From: Lachnoclostridium sp. An181
Lineage (GTDB): Bacteria; Bacillota; Clostridia; Lachnospirales; Lachnospiraceae
Reading direction: 5' to 3'
Length of the DNA: 64,000 bases
Assembly: GCF_002160325.1 (NCBI RefSeq)
Contig: NZ_NFKJ01000014.1
Location: 24,321 to 88,320, forward strand
This document shows positions 26,197-35,643 of the stretch, piece after piece. Position 1 is the first letter of the stretch, and each line of letters begins with the position of its first letter. The notes beneath the pieces are model-generated. The model was not told where the DNA came from, searched no databases, and saw nothing but the letters and a program-made list of their open reading frames with translations. A program made the translations under genes and the position numbers.

Positions 26197-27904
26197 CCGG
26201 AGCCTCCTTGATTATTGGAAAACGGATCGTTATGGTAGTGCCAACATCCAGCTCACTCTCAATCCAAATTCCATACTCATCACCAAAAAATATCTTTATT
26301 CTGTCATTCACATTTTTAATACCAATGCCGCTGCTGTCACTTCTTTCCTTTTTTAATATACTCTCACACTGCTCTTTTGTCATACCCGCGCCATTATCTT
26401 CTACACTGAATACAATATCGTTCTCTTCGCGCTTTGCAATGACCGTGACCTTTCCTTCGTCAACCATTCTTCCTATCCCGTGATAAATGGCATTTTCCAG
26501 AATCGGCTGCAGTGTAATTTTGTTGCACAAATAATCAAGAATGGTTTCATCTACAATAAACTCATAGGTAAACTGATTTTTATATCTGTAGCTTTGAATT
26601 ACAAGGTAGCTCTTTGCGTGATTGATCTCATCTATGATAGGAATCAATTCTTTGCCGCGGCTGATACTGATCCTAAAAAGCCTGGCAAGGGCGCCCACCA
26701 TCTTCACCGCATCTTTTGTCTTTTCCTGCTCACACATCCACTGTATGGAATCGAGCGTATTATACAGAAAATGTGGATTGATCTGCGCCTGCAGTGCCTT
26801 CAGCTCCGTCTTTCTCAATGAAATCTCCTCTGTCTTTACTTTATTGATGAGTTCCCGGATCATATATACCATATGTGCAAATGACGAGGACAGAGAGCTC
26901 ACCTCTGAAATCCTGCTGTCCATCTGATAATCAAATTTTTCCACATCTGTCTCAAACTCCTGCATTGCACCTGCCAGATTCCGGATGGGTCTTGACAAAA
27001 TCCTGGAGAACACGATACAAATTCCCGCTGACAGGAGAATGCCTGCAAATGCAATCGCAAACACCACTGAGGCGATACGCCCGATCTGTTCATCTATCAT
27101 CTCAGACGTATAACTTACACCTACGATTCTCCAGTCACCGCTCTCCAGTGTTTCCATTGCGTAAATAACATCTTCCTGCGGATGCACCCCGTCTTTTAAC
27201 CGGCTCAGCTTTTGCGCATCCTCCTGTTTCATCCCTGCAAAGAGCACCTGCTGCTGCGGATGATATACGATTTCTCCCCTTTCATCCATAATGAAACAAT
27301 ACCCTCTTTGTCCTATCTTGATATTGTCCACATAGGATGCAAGAGAAGAAAACTGAAAATCAACGGCAATATAAACCTCCTCAGGATAAAACTTAAGTCT
27401 GCCCTGCCGCGCCACTGTCACTACCCACGGATATTCTCCTGCAAACACATTCTGTACATGCGGTTCCATGATAATGTATTTGTCCGCGTTTTCATATATT
27501 CCCTTATTAAAAGAGAGATTGCCGGCTCCGGACTTCAATGTTTTTCCGTTCGCACCGTAATGCAGAATATTTCCTTCTTTATTAAAGATAAATATAGCTG
27601 CAATATCATTTCTTGTACCAGAGGACAGGTCAAGCTGATTTTGGATATCCTCCGAGAAACTGAGTGTGGAAATTCCGGAAATAATGTTCTCCAAATCCTT
27701 CTCCATTCCCCGTTTGGTGATTTCGATCGTATCCGATGCCTGACTCACAACCTGCCTCGAGTTTTCCTGTGCAGAGCTCATCAGATTTCTTTTACTCATA
27801 CTGATGAACATCTGGGCAAGCGCAAGGATGACAAACAGACACAGGCCTCCGATACTGATGGCGAGCATGGCTGACAACGATATTTCTCTTTTTCTCTTTC
27901 TCAT
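26183..27904 (-). CDS. YesM-like sensor histidine kinase
   Basis: 573 residues with two membrane spans (about 12-32 and about 275-300) flanking an extracellular Cache-like sensor region. A HAMP segment (RILSRPIRNLAGAMQEFE) follows, then the His_kinase motif ALQAQINPHFLYNTLDSIQWM (phospho-His in NPHFLYN) and a HATPase_c domain with LQPILENAIYHGIG and VEDNGAGMTKEQ. The start ATGA overlaps the regulator stop. It signals to the AraC-type regulator encoded just upstream. Confidence 0.92.
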   Translation of the reverse strand: MRKRKREISLSAMLAISIGGLCLFVILALAQMFISMSKRNLMSSAQENSRQVVSQASDTIEITKRGMEKDLENIISGISTLSFSEDIQNQLDLSSGTRNDIAAIFIFNKEGNILHYGANGKTLKSGAGNLSFNKGIYENADKYIIMEPHVQNVFAGEYPWVVTVARQGRLKFYPEEVYIAVDFQFSSLASYVDNIKIGQRGYCFIMDERGEIVYHPQQQVLFAGMKQEDAQKLSRLKDGVHPQEDVIYAMETLESGDWRIVGVSYTSEMIDEQIGRIASVVFAIAFAGILLSAGICIVFSRILSRPIRNLAGAMQEFETDVEKFDYQMDSRISEVSSLSSSFAHMVYMIRELINKVKTEEISLRKTELKALQAQINPHFLYNTLDSIQWMCEQEKTKDAVKMVGALARLFRISISRGKELIPIIDEINHAKSYLVIQSYRYKNQFTYEFIVDETILDYLCNKITLQPILENAIYHGIGRMVDEGKVTVIAKREENDIVFSVEDNGAGMTKEQCESILKKERSDSSGIGIKNVNDRIKIFFGDEYGIWIESELDVGTTITIRFPIIKEAPDETK

Positions 27905-29520
27905 ACTTTTTCCGCCTTTGCGGCTTCCTCACGCATCTTATTCGGTGAAAGCCCGTAAAATCGTTTAAAACAATAGCTGAAATAATGCTGTTCACTGTAT
28001 CCGCACTGCGTAGATATCTCCAGCACTTTCATGGATGTGCACAAAAGATATTCTTTTGCCTTTTCCATCCGTTTCCTTGTGAGAAGACTGACAAACGTCT
28101 CACCTGTATTCTTTTTGATGATCGCACTCAGATAGCTCGCACTCACATGCAGCTTATCGCTGACCACTGCCATGGAAAGTGATGTATCCGAATACTCTTC
28201 ATCTATCAGCCTTAAGACCCTGTCGCAGATCACTTCCGAGTTTGCCTTCCTCTGACTGGAGATCTGGTTTCTCGCCTGAACACAGATTTGGATGACTTTC
28301 TGTTTGATCGATTCATTTGTTCCGGCATCATCATCCTCATTCCAGATAGAACACCTCCGCAAAAATTCAGCTGCCGCCTCCGGCTCTGATGCCATATTGA
28401 CTGTGCGGTAGACACAGGATAAAATCTGGACCATCAAAAAATCAATGCTGTATTTCCATGTCCGATCCTCCTCCATCTCCTCAAAAAGTCCCATTAAAAA
28501 CCGCTCTATTTCCCAGCGCTCCCCTGTCTTTATCAGATGGTCCAATTTCGCGACCGTCTCCTCAATGCCTTCATATTTTATCGCCTGCTCGGGCGAGATG
28601 TCAGAAATAAACTGTACTTCACTCTCTTCATCCACATACTGTATCGCCGCCACAGCCTCCTCATAAGCTGCACCTGCAAAAGTAAGCTGGTCAAACTGAT
28701 GGCTGACCCCCATTGCACACTTCAAATCCAGGATCCTCTCCGCACTTTGGATCACTTCCATGGATAAAATATGAAGGTATTTGTGGATACTGCGTGCAGT
28801 GGCAGAAATCAGAGTAACAATCTTTCCTCTGGAGTAAAAACTGCTGGATGTCACATATTTATCCAAAATCTGACTGACAAAGTTTACATGCTCTGGCCCT
28901 GTTTTATTCTTTCTTTTATCATCCTCCAACAGTGTGACCACAACAACATACTGAAATTCTTCACCAATATTTTTTCTCACCCCAAGATCCACTGCCTTTT
29001 TTTCCAGGGAATCCACATCCTCCGCTGATTTTGCAAACGGAGCTTCCGCATCCATAAAAATGGGCATCAAAAATTCTTCCTGCTCCAACTGCCGGATCCT
29101 GTCTTCCCGATATCCCAGATTGGTTCCTTTTAAATCTTCAAACTTCTGGTCTATCTTCTCTTTTATTACTTTCATTTCCTCAGTCAGCTCGTTTGCTGAG
29201 ATTGGTTTCAGCATATAGCTGATGATATTGTACTGGATGGCCTTCTGGGCAAACCGGAAGTCGTCGTATCCGCTCAAAAAGGCAATCTGCATGGAAGGAC
29301 GGATTTCTCTTGCCTGCCTTGCAAGTTCAATGCCGGAAACAAACGGCATTTTTATGTCCGTGATCAGAAGGTCTGGTCCAAGCTGTTCTATCAACTCCAA
29401 AGCTTCTGCACCATTTTCCGCTTCACCTACCACTGTAAACCCAGCGCTTTCCCAATCGACTTTTTGTATGACAGCTTTTCTCAATTCCTCTTCATCGTCT
29501 GCAATCAGTACCGTATACAT
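27901..29520 (-). CDS. YesN-like response regulator with AraC DNA-binding domain
   Basis: 539 residues. The N-terminal receiver has acidic residues in IADDEEEL, the phospho-Asp in DLLITDIKMPFVSG, and the Lys in YMLKPISANEL. A long middle region of about 260 residues has no clear domain, as is usual for YesN types. The C-terminal AraC pair of helix-turn-helices has LHVSASYLSAIIKKNTGETFVSLLTRKRM and CGYSEQHYFSYCFKRFYGLSPNKMR. It leads the regulator-kinase-lipoprotein operon; the adjacent mglBAC is the natural candidate target. Confidence 0.92.
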   Translation of the reverse strand: MYTVLIADDEEELRKAVIQKVDWESAGFTVVGEAENGAEALELIEQLGPDLLITDIKMPFVSGIELARQAREIRPSMQIAFLSGYDDFRFAQKAIQYNIISYMLKPISANELTEEMKVIKEKIDQKFEDLKGTNLGYREDRIRQLEQEEFLMPIFMDAEAPFAKSAEDVDSLEKKAVDLGVRKNIGEEFQYVVVVTLLEDDKRKNKTGPEHVNFVSQILDKYVTSSSFYSRGKIVTLISATARSIHKYLHILSMEVIQSAERILDLKCAMGVSHQFDQLTFAGAAYEEAVAAIQYVDEESEVQFISDISPEQAIKYEGIEETVAKLDHLIKTGERWEIERFLMGLFEEMEEDRTWKYSIDFLMVQILSCVYRTVNMASEPEAAAEFLRRCSIWNEDDDAGTNESIKQKVIQICVQARNQISSQRKANSEVICDRVLRLIDEEYSDTSLSMAVVSDKLHVSASYLSAIIKKNTGETFVSLLTRKRMEKAKEYLLCTSMKVLEISTQCGYSEQHYFSYCFKRFYGLSPNKMREEAAKAEKV

Positions 29521-29649
29521 TCTATTCTATCCTCTCCTGTCCTTTTCACTATCATATATGATTATATCGTTTTCTCCCAAATTATCAAACATTTAATTCC
29601 AAACTATGTTAGAATTATACTATCATTTTTTCATTCATGGAGGTATCTT

Positions 29650-30402
29650 ATGTCTACAAAAACCATTTTTATAAGCGGCTCTTCCAGAGGCATCGGAAAA
29701 GCCTGCGCCCTCCTCTTTGCCCGCAACGGATGGCATGTATTTCTCAACGGCCGGAAACAAAGCGATGATCTTCTAAATGTATTCCGTCAGATCAAGGAGG
29801 AAGGACTTGGCTCCTGTGAAATGCTGCCCGGAGATGTCTCGGATCCCAATACCGTGGAGGAGCTTTTCCGGCATATCTCAAAATCCTGCCTTTCCCTAAA
29901 CGGCACACCTGCCCTGGATGTACTTGTAAACAATGCCGGGATTTCCTATCTAGGACTTCTTACTGACATGACAAATGAAGACTGGAGACATTTACTCGAC
30001 ACAAATCTGTCTTCTGTCTTTTACTGCTGCCGCTGTGCAATCCCTGCCATGGTATCCCAAAAATCCGGAAAGATCATCAACATCTCCTCCATGTGGGGCA
30101 CATCCGGAGCTTCCTGTGAGGCAGCCTACTCAGCTACAAAAGCCGGAGTTCACGGGCTTACACGCGCACTTGCCAAGGAGCTTGCTCCCAGCAATATCCA
30201 AGTGAACGCTCTGGCGTGCGGGTGTGTCGACACATCTATGAACTCCTCCTTCACAGAGGAAGAGCGAAAGACTTTGGAAGAGGAGATTCCGATGGGACGT
30301 TTTGCATCTCCTTGGGAAACCGCACAGATGATATATGAACTTGCCGGAAGTCCACAGTATTTAACAGGTCAGGTCATTGGCTTTGATGGCGGATTTTTGT
30401 AA
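29650..30402 (+). CDS. SDR family oxidoreductase, FabG-like
   Basis: 250-residue short-chain dehydrogenase. The cofactor motif is SGSSRGIGKACALL (TGxxxGIG type), then NNAGISYLG, the catalytic Ser in IINISSMWG, the Tyr/Lys pair in YSATKAGVHGLT, and the C-terminal GQVIGFDGGF. The start at 29650 has GGAGG 5 bases upstream. It closely resembles 3-oxoacyl-ACP reductases but stands alone, so the substrate is open. It is divergent from the response regulator gene. Confidence 0.88.
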   Translation: MSTKTIFISGSSRGIGKACALLFARNGWHVFLNGRKQSDDLLNVFRQIKEEGLGSCEMLPGDVSDPNTVEELFRHISKSCLSLNGTPALDVLVNNAGISYLGLLTDMTNEDWRHLLDTNLSSVFYCCRCAIPAMVSQKSGKIINISSMWGTSGASCEAAYSATKAGVHGLTRALAKELAPSNIQVNALACGCVDTSMNSSFTEEERKTLEEEIPMGRFASPWETAQMIYELAGSPQYLTGQVIGFDGGFL

Positions 30403-30421
30403 GCCTCAAGATATCTTTATA

Positions 30422-30466
30422 ACGTAAAAGGAGACACCATCTGCGATGGTATCCCCCTTTTACGTC
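30422..30466. terminator. Bidirectional terminator between SDR and isochorismatase genes
   Basis: A long stem ACGTAAAAGG...CCTTTTACGT with an inner GATACCATC-type helix and a 3-base loop, followed by CATTTTTA on the plus strand. It serves the two convergent genes. Confidence 0.78.
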
Positions 30467-30490
30467 ATTTTTATGGTCAAATACTCCCAT

Positions 30491-31021
30491 CTATTTGATA
30501 AGTCTTTGTATCTTTCTGCTCTCTTTTGTACCTGCCTCTTTTAAAAGCTCAAAAAGCAGCGCCTCATATGTGGTTACTATGGCTCCTTCCTGCTTTGCCC
30601 TCTCTATAGCATACTCTTTGTCCGTTTCCTTCCTGCTGGAAATACAGTCCGTCACAAGCACAGGAATCATGCCGTCCGCTTTGGCATCAATCAGCGTCTG
30701 CAGCACACAGATATGAGATTCTATTCCGCACAAGATGACAAATTTTTTTCCCTTTGTGAGCTCTCTGATGTCCTCCCATGCACTGAATGAAATTTTTTCC
30801 ACATACTCGTCCGACTCAACGACTTCACGGATTTCCTTTACCGTATCGCCAAGCCCTCTCGTGTACTGCTGCGTCACGATGATCGGCACCTCCAGCATGT
30901 GGACTCCTTTTAAAAGGATCATGGAGTGCTCCAAAAGCGCCTCCTTTTTTGACATGACCGGCATCAGTTTTTCCTGATAATCCACAGCCACAACAACGGC
31001 CTTATCCCTTTCAATTCTCAT
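30491..31021 (-). CDS. Isochorismatase-family cysteine hydrolase
   Basis: 176 residues. The catalytic Asp is in VVAVDYQEKLMP, the Lys in YVEKISFSAW, and the cysteine in FVILCGIESHICVLQT, giving the D-K-C triad of the family. The match is to stand-alone members such as YcaC or nicotinamidase-like hydrolases; the substrate is unknown. It starts one base after the xth stop and is the last gene of the housekeeping run. Confidence 0.87.
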   Translation of the reverse strand: MRIERDKAVVVAVDYQEKLMPVMSKKEALLEHSMILLKGVHMLEVPIIVTQQYTRGLGDTVKEIREVVESDEYVEKISFSAWEDIRELTKGKKFVILCGIESHICVLQTLIDAKADGMIPVLVTDCISSRKETDKEYAIERAKQEGAIVTTYEALLFELLKEAGTKESRKIQRLIK

Positions 31022-31774
31022 CTATTCCATCTCCAATTCCACAGGACAATGGTCAGAACCCATAATGTCCGTCAATATCCTTGCATCTTTTAAACGGCCT
31101 TTCAGGCAATCGGATACGCAGAAATAGTCAATTCTCCACCCTGCATTCTTTGCTCTTGCACTGAATCGGTAGGACCACCAGGAATAGATGCCTTCTTGGT
31201 CCGGGTAAAAATAGCGGAACGTGTCAATAAATCCGGCACGCTTTACCTCCCTGAATTTTTCTCTCTCCTCATCCGTAAACCCAGCGTTTTTCCGGTTTGT
31301 CTTTGGATTTTTCAAGTCAATCTCCTCAGCGGCCACATTGAGATCTCCGCAAAATACAACCGGTTTTTTCTCCTCCAGCTTTTTCAGATAAGCGAGGAAA
31401 TCCTCTTCCCACTGCATCCGGTAAGGCAGTCTTGCAAGTTCATTTTGAGAGTTCGGCGTGTATACTGTCACCAGATAAAACCCCTCAAACTCCAAAGTGA
31501 TGACCCGCCCCTCCTTGTCGTGCTCTTCCATGCCAATCCCATAGGCAACGGACAATGGCTCCTTTTTCGTGAACACAGCGGTTCCGGAGTACCCTTTTCT
31601 CTGTGCATAATTCCAGTACTGGTGATATCCTTTAAGTTCAAGAACAAGTTGTCCTTCCTGCATCTTTGTTTCCTGGATACAGAAAATATCTGCATCCGCT
31701 TTCTCAAAGAAATCCAGAAACCCTTTTTGCACACAGGCGCGGATCCCATTTACATTCCATGATATCAGTTTCAT
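31022..31774 (-). CDS. xth: Exodeoxyribonuclease III (AP endonuclease)
   Basis: 250-residue Mg-dependent repair nuclease that cuts at abasic sites. Motifs: [27 protein letters not shown] (metal Glu), [22 protein letters not shown] (Asp-Asn), [23 protein letters not shown] and the final [11 protein letters not shown] (Asp-His). It overlaps truA by 4 bases (ATGA). Confidence 0.96.
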   Translation of the reverse strand: MKLISWNVNGIRACVQKGFLDFFEKADADIFCIQETKMQEGQLVLELKGYHQYWNYAQRKGYSGTAVFTKKEPLSVAYGIGMEEHDKEGRVITLEFEGFYLVTVYTPNSQNELARLPYRMQWEEDFLAYLKKLEEKKPVVFCGDLNVAAEEIDLKNPKTNRKNAGFTDEEREKFREVKRAGFIDTFRYFYPDQEGIYSWWSYRFSARAKNAGWRIDYFCVSDCLKGRLKDARILTDIMGSDHCPVELEME

Positions 31775-32532
31775 TCTCTATCCTCCGTCTTGGTCTTTTT
31801 ATAGATGACTTCTTTTAAAAACAATCCGTGGGCCGGGGCAAGAAATCCTGCATTCTCCCGTTTCTTTTTGGCGAGGATCACCGGGATATCTTCTGCCGTT
31901 TTCTCCCCTCTTCCCACTTCCAGCAATGTCCCTGTCAGTATGCGCACCATATGGTACAAAAATCCGTTTCCATGATAAGTAATGTGCAGTAAATTTCCTT
32001 CTTCCCGAAATTCGATAGCATAGATATCCCGGATGTTGGACTTTTCCTCTTTTTTATCGCAAAAGGCAGAAAAACAATGACTGCCGAGAAGAAACATGGC
32101 TGCGTGTCTCATCTTTTCCACATCCAAATGCTTTGGATGATGGAATGCATATTTTCTCCAAAACACATCCGGATAAATCCCTCTGTCAATATGGTACTCA
32201 TATTTCTTTTCCGCAGCTGAAAGTCTTGCATGAAAACCATTCTTTACAAGCTCGATCCTGTACACACAGATATCCGAGGGCAGGTTTTCCTGCAAACTTA
32301 AAAGAATGTTTTCCTCATCCAGTTTCCTGGAGACCTCAAAGCTTGCGGTCTGGCCAAGAGCATGCACCCCTGCATCTGTTCTCCCGGAACCGTGAATCCT
32401 GACAGGATATCCGACCGCGTCCGAAAGTGATCCCTCCAATATTCCCTGAATGGTATTTCCTGTGGTGCTCTGCCTTTGCCACCCTTGATAGTTTTTCCCG
32501 TCATAGGAGACTATGATCTTGTAGGTCCTCAC
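31771..32532 (-). CDS. truA: tRNA pseudouridine(38-40) synthase
   Basis: 253 residues. The catalytic Asp lies in [19 protein letters not shown]; other family segments are [39 protein letters not shown] and [21 protein letters not shown]. It modifies the anticodon stem of many tRNAs. It begins 3 bases after the epimerase stop and overlaps xth. Confidence 0.96.
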   Translation of the reverse strand: MRTYKIIVSYDGKNYQGWQRQSTTGNTIQGILEGSLSDAVGYPVRIHGSGRTDAGVHALGQTASFEVSRKLDEENILLSLQENLPSDICVYRIELVKNGFHARLSAAEKKYEYHIDRGIYPDVFWRKYAFHHPKHLDVEKMRHAAMFLLGSHCFSAFCDKKEEKSNIRDIYAIEFREEGNLLHITYHGNGFLYHMVRILTGTLLEVGRGEKTAEDIPVILAKKKRENAGFLAPAHGLFLKEVIYKKTKTEDRE

Positions 32533-32535
32533 CCT

Positions 32536-33438
32536 TTACTCCTCTTCGTGAATTTCAATTTCGTAAAATTTCTGCCATGTGCCGCCCGCATCCAACACAT
32601 TTCCACAGCACTTATCTTCCAGTTTTCTGTTAAAAGAAAGTCCGTCCGCTCTTCCGTACCAAGGCTCGATGCTCACAAATGGGACGTCGTCTCCCGGCAT
32701 GGACCAAACACCTACGATCGGCGTCTCAAAAGATACGGTAAGATACTCTTTCTTCTCTGGTGTACAGTATGTGATCTCATTGATCTGGCTGTTTTCCATC
32801 AAAAGCGCATCGTTGTCAAACAAATGTCCCGTGAGAGCAAGATATCCGTTTCCTTTGCCGTCCGGTATCAATGCAATCGTGTCTTTCTTTTCCTCATCGA
32901 TCAGGCAGTATTCTAAGTTTACTGCAGTGGAGACTAATTTCTCTACGCCTTTAAACTTCAGGAAATTCTCACTTCTTTTTGATCCGTCGATCGGGATGTT
33001 GAATGCCGGATGTCCGCCAATGGAAAAATACATTGTCTCTTCCCCTTTGTTCTCCACTTTCCAGTAAACGCGCATCCTGCTATTTTTCAGTACATACCCA
33101 ACGCTCAGCGCAAATGCAAACGGATAGCTTTTTTTCGTCTCCTCATCTGCCTTCAGGCCAAACCAGAGCTCGTCCTTTTCCTGTCTTACCACCTCAAATA
33201 CTCTGTCTTTTACAAATCCGTGCTTACCTATCTCATACTCTTTCCCTCCATACAGATAGCTGCCCTCCTTGCACACGCCGATCGTAGGGAAGAGAAGAGG
33301 GGAACGCCTTCCCCAATATGTTTTGTCCCCGTTCCAAAGAAGATTTTTCCCGTCCGATTTTCTCACGATGGACTGCAATTCAGCTCCAAGGTCCGCAATT
33401 TCAACTTCCAGGTACTTGTTCTCAATCTTATAGTTCAT
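32536..33438 (-). CDS. Aldose 1-epimerase family protein (LacX-like)
   Basis: 300-residue galactose-mutarotase-like beta-sandwich. Key positions: LGAELQSIVRKSDGKNLLWNG, GFVKDRVFEV (His/Phe region), FSIGGHPAFNIPI (catalytic His in GGHPAF) and SIEPWYGRADG (catalytic Glu in EPW). It likely interconverts sugar anomers, though LacX/YihR-type members are loosely characterised. The ribosome site AAGGAG follows directly after the nrdR terminator, so expression probably relies on read-through. Confidence 0.88.
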   Translation of the reverse strand: MNYKIENKYLEVEIADLGAELQSIVRKSDGKNLLWNGDKTYWGRRSPLLFPTIGVCKEGSYLYGGKEYEIGKHGFVKDRVFEVVRQEKDELWFGLKADEETKKSYPFAFALSVGYVLKNSRMRVYWKVENKGEETMYFSIGGHPAFNIPIDGSKRSENFLKFKGVEKLVSTAVNLEYCLIDEEKKDTIALIPDGKGNGYLALTGHLFDNDALLMENSQINEITYCTPEKKEYLTVSFETPIVGVWSMPGDDVPFVSIEPWYGRADGLSFNRKLEDKCCGNVLDAGGTWQKFYEIEIHEEE

Positions 33439-33452
33439 TGCCTTTCTCCTTT

Positions 33453-33479
33453 CATCAAAAAAGAGGGCTGCCCCTCTTT
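33453..33479 (-). terminator. Terminator at the end of nrdR
   Basis: AAAGAGGG and CCCTCTTT enclose a 4-base loop, followed by TTTG on the minus strand; the first stem bases overlap the nrdR stop codon. No promoter is visible between it and the epimerase start 15 bases on, so it probably acts as a partial terminator inside the operon. Confidence 0.7.
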
Positions 33480-33930
33480 ATTTATCCAATATTTTTCTGA
33501 TCTCATCCATGAATGTATTGACATCTTTGAATTCACGGTACACAGATGCAAACCTTACATAGGCTACCTCGTCCAGACTCTTTAATTTGTCCATGACGAT
33601 CTCGCCTACCACGCTGCTTGGGATCTCTTTTTCCTCCCGATTAAACACAGCGGTCTCTACCTCGTTGATCGTCTTTTGAATTTCATCGGCAGAAACCGGT
33701 CTTTTATAACATGCGCGCAGAACCCCGGCCTCGATTTTCGCACGGTCATACTGCTCCCTGCTGTTGTCCTTTTTAATGATAATAAGCGGGATCGTCTCTA
33801 CTTTTTCATATGTTGTGAATCTCTTTCCGCATACATCGCAGGAACGTCTCCTGCGGATGGAATTTCCGTCGTCCGCAGGTCTGGAATCAATGACCCTTGT
33901 ATCCGGGTGACTGCAATATGGGCACTTCAT
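33478..33930 (-). CDS. nrdR: Transcriptional repressor NrdR
   Basis: 150-residue zinc/ATP-cone repressor of ribonucleotide reductase genes. It starts MKCPYCSHPDTRVIDSRPADDGNSIRRRRSCDVCGKRFTTYE, with two CxxC pairs forming the zinc ribbon. The ATP-cone domain has IIIKKDNSREQYDRAKIEAGVLRACYKRPV. I use ATG 33930, behind AAAGGTGG, not the longer in-frame start, because the family begins with MKCPxC. No nrd gene lies in this window. Confidence 0.97.
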   Translation of the reverse strand: MKCPYCSHPDTRVIDSRPADDGNSIRRRRSCDVCGKRFTTYEKVETIPLIIIKKDNSREQYDRAKIEAGVLRACYKRPVSADEIQKTINEVETAVFNREEKEIPSSVVGEIVMDKLKSLDEVAYVRFASVYREFKDVNTFMDEIRKILDK

Positions 33931-34004
33931 GGTCGTTCCACCTTTCTTCCAAACTTTAAATTCAGTATATAATGGAAGACAAGGAATTGTCAAACTCTTC
34001 TGTC

Positions 34005-34262
34005 TCATTTACAGCTCTTCAGACATTTTTCTTCCTTTATCTCTACCAATATGATATCTTCTCCTACCTGTCTGATGCACTCGACAGGAATAATGTACTC
34101 TGCCTCATACCCTAAAATCCCACAGATCTTACACGGCCCCGGAACAATGATCGCCTCTATCTTTCCACAACACAGATCAAAGATCATGTCCGTCACACAT
34201 CCCAAACGTCTGCAGGTACAGACATTGATGACTTCTTTCCTCCTCAATTCGCACAAACGCAT
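34005..34262 (-). CDS. YlmC/YmxH family PRC-barrel sporulation protein
   Basis: 85 residues: MRLCELRRKEVINVCTCRRLGCVTDMIFDLCCGKIEAIIVPGP, then VPVECIRQVGEDIILVEI-type barrel strands. It is cysteine-rich (eight or more Cys), and the N-terminal LRRKEVINV segment is diagnostic of YlmC/YmxH proteins found in spore formers. The function is not established. It lies between coaBC and nrdR on the same strand. Confidence 0.85.
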   Translation of the reverse strand: MRLCELRRKEVINVCTCRRLGCVTDMIFDLCCGKIEAIIVPGPCKICGILGYEAEYIIPVECIRQVGEDIILVEIKEEKCLKSCK

Positions 34263-34309
34263 ATTGCCACCGCCATCTCCCTTTTGTTATTAAGTTATGA
34301 CAGTCCCCT

Positions 34310-35506
34310 TTATTTATTGACGATCTTGAGGATCTCATCCATCATTGCACCGGCCACTTGAAGTTTTGACATTTTCTCGAGCTTTATCTCCTTGTCTTTT
34401 GTGAGCAGTGTCACTATATTTGTGTCTGTTCCAAAACCTGCTCCTGCTTCTTTTAGATTATTCGCTACGATCATATCCACATTTTTCTTTTTCAGTTTTT
34501 TTCTGGAATTTTCCACAAGATGTTCTGTCTCCATGGAAAATCCGCACAAAAACTGGTCTTCTCTTTTATGCTTTCCAAGATAGGCGAGGATATCATCCGT
34601 CCGCTCAAACTCTATGGACAGATCTCCTTCCTTTTTTTTCACTTTCTCATCACTGTACTCTTTTGGCCTGTAATCTGCCACTGCAGCGGCTTTCACGATA
34701 ATATCCATCTCTCCCGCCATGGATGTGACAGCATCAAACATCTCCTTTGCAGATGTTATATTTTTCACTTTTACAAACGGCGGAGGGGAAAGATTTGTCC
34801 TGCCGCTCACAAGCGTTACATCCGCGCCGCGCAGCATGCAGATTTCTGCCACCGCATATCCCATCTTTCCGGTGGAGTGGTTGGTAATGTACCGCACCGG
34901 GTCAATGGATTCCTGTGTCGCCCCTGCAGTCACAAGCACCCGCTTTCCCTTCATATCTTTTTCCATCGCACACGCCCTCAAAACATAGGAGAGAATCTCC
35001 AAAGGCTCCGGCATCTTTCCTGATCCTACATCCCCACAGGCAAGGTACCCGCAGGCCGGTTTTACAACTTCCATTCCATATTTTTCCAGTGTTCGGATAT
35101 TGTCCTGAGTCACCGGATTTTCGTACATATTTGTGTTCATGGCAGGGACGATGATCTTATGCTTTCTGCACGCAAGCATAGTCGTGGTGAGCATATCGTC
35201 CGCAATTCCGTGTGCAAGTTTTGCGATGACATTTGCTGTGGCCGGAGCCACGACAGCCACATCCGCCTTTTTTGCCAAAGACACATGTTCAACGTGAAAT
35301 TCAAAATTTCTGTCAAATGTATCCACGATACATTTATGGCCAGTCAGTGTCTCAAAGGTGATCGGGTTGATAAAATTCGTTGCATTTGCTGTCATGATCA
35401 CGTGCACATCTGCTCGCTGTTTTATAAGAAGGCTTGCAAGCATAGCGCTTTTGTATGCTGCAATCCCGCCTGAAACGCCAAGCAGTACAGTTTTTCCTTT
35501 CAGCAT
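34310..35506 (-). CDS. coaBC: Phosphopantothenoylcysteine synthetase/decarboxylase
   Basis: Bifunctional coenzyme A biosynthesis enzyme (398 aa). The N-terminal flavoprotein decarboxylase (CoaC) has VLLGVSGGIAAYKSAMLASLL, HVSLAKKADVAVVAPATANVIAKLAHGIADDMLTT and VPAMNTNMYENPVTQDN, with the cysteine in CGYLACGDVGSGKM. The C-terminal synthetase (CoaB) has VLVTAGATQESIDPVRYITNHSTGKMG and KKNVDMIVANNL. It is divergent from an ECF S component likely to import pantothenate, its pathway precursor. Confidence 0.96.
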   Translation of the reverse strand: MLKGKTVLLGVSGGIAAYKSAMLASLLIKQRADVHVIMTANATNFINPITFETLTGHKCIVDTFDRNFEFHVEHVSLAKKADVAVVAPATANVIAKLAHGIADDMLTTTMLACRKHKIIVPAMNTNMYENPVTQDNIRTLEKYGMEVVKPACGYLACGDVGSGKMPEPLEILSYVLRACAMEKDMKGKRVLVTAGATQESIDPVRYITNHSTGKMGYAVAEICMLRGADVTLVSGRTNLSPPPFVKVKNITSAKEMFDAVTSMAGEMDIIVKAAAVADYRPKEYSDEKVKKKEGDLSIEFERTDDILAYLGKHKREDQFLCGFSMETEHLVENSRKKLKKKNVDMIVANNLKEAGAGFGTDTNIVTLLTKDKEIKLEKMSKLQVAGAMMDEILKIVNK

Positions 35507-35643
35507 TTTTTGTCCTCCTCATCTATTTCGTATTTTGTCAATTGTTTGCAGATTACTTGCCGCATGTTCCAATGCATGGTATACTTTTCGCTGTATTGTA
35601 TTGTATCTCATTACGAGAATGATAACAAGGAGGAAACTAAATA

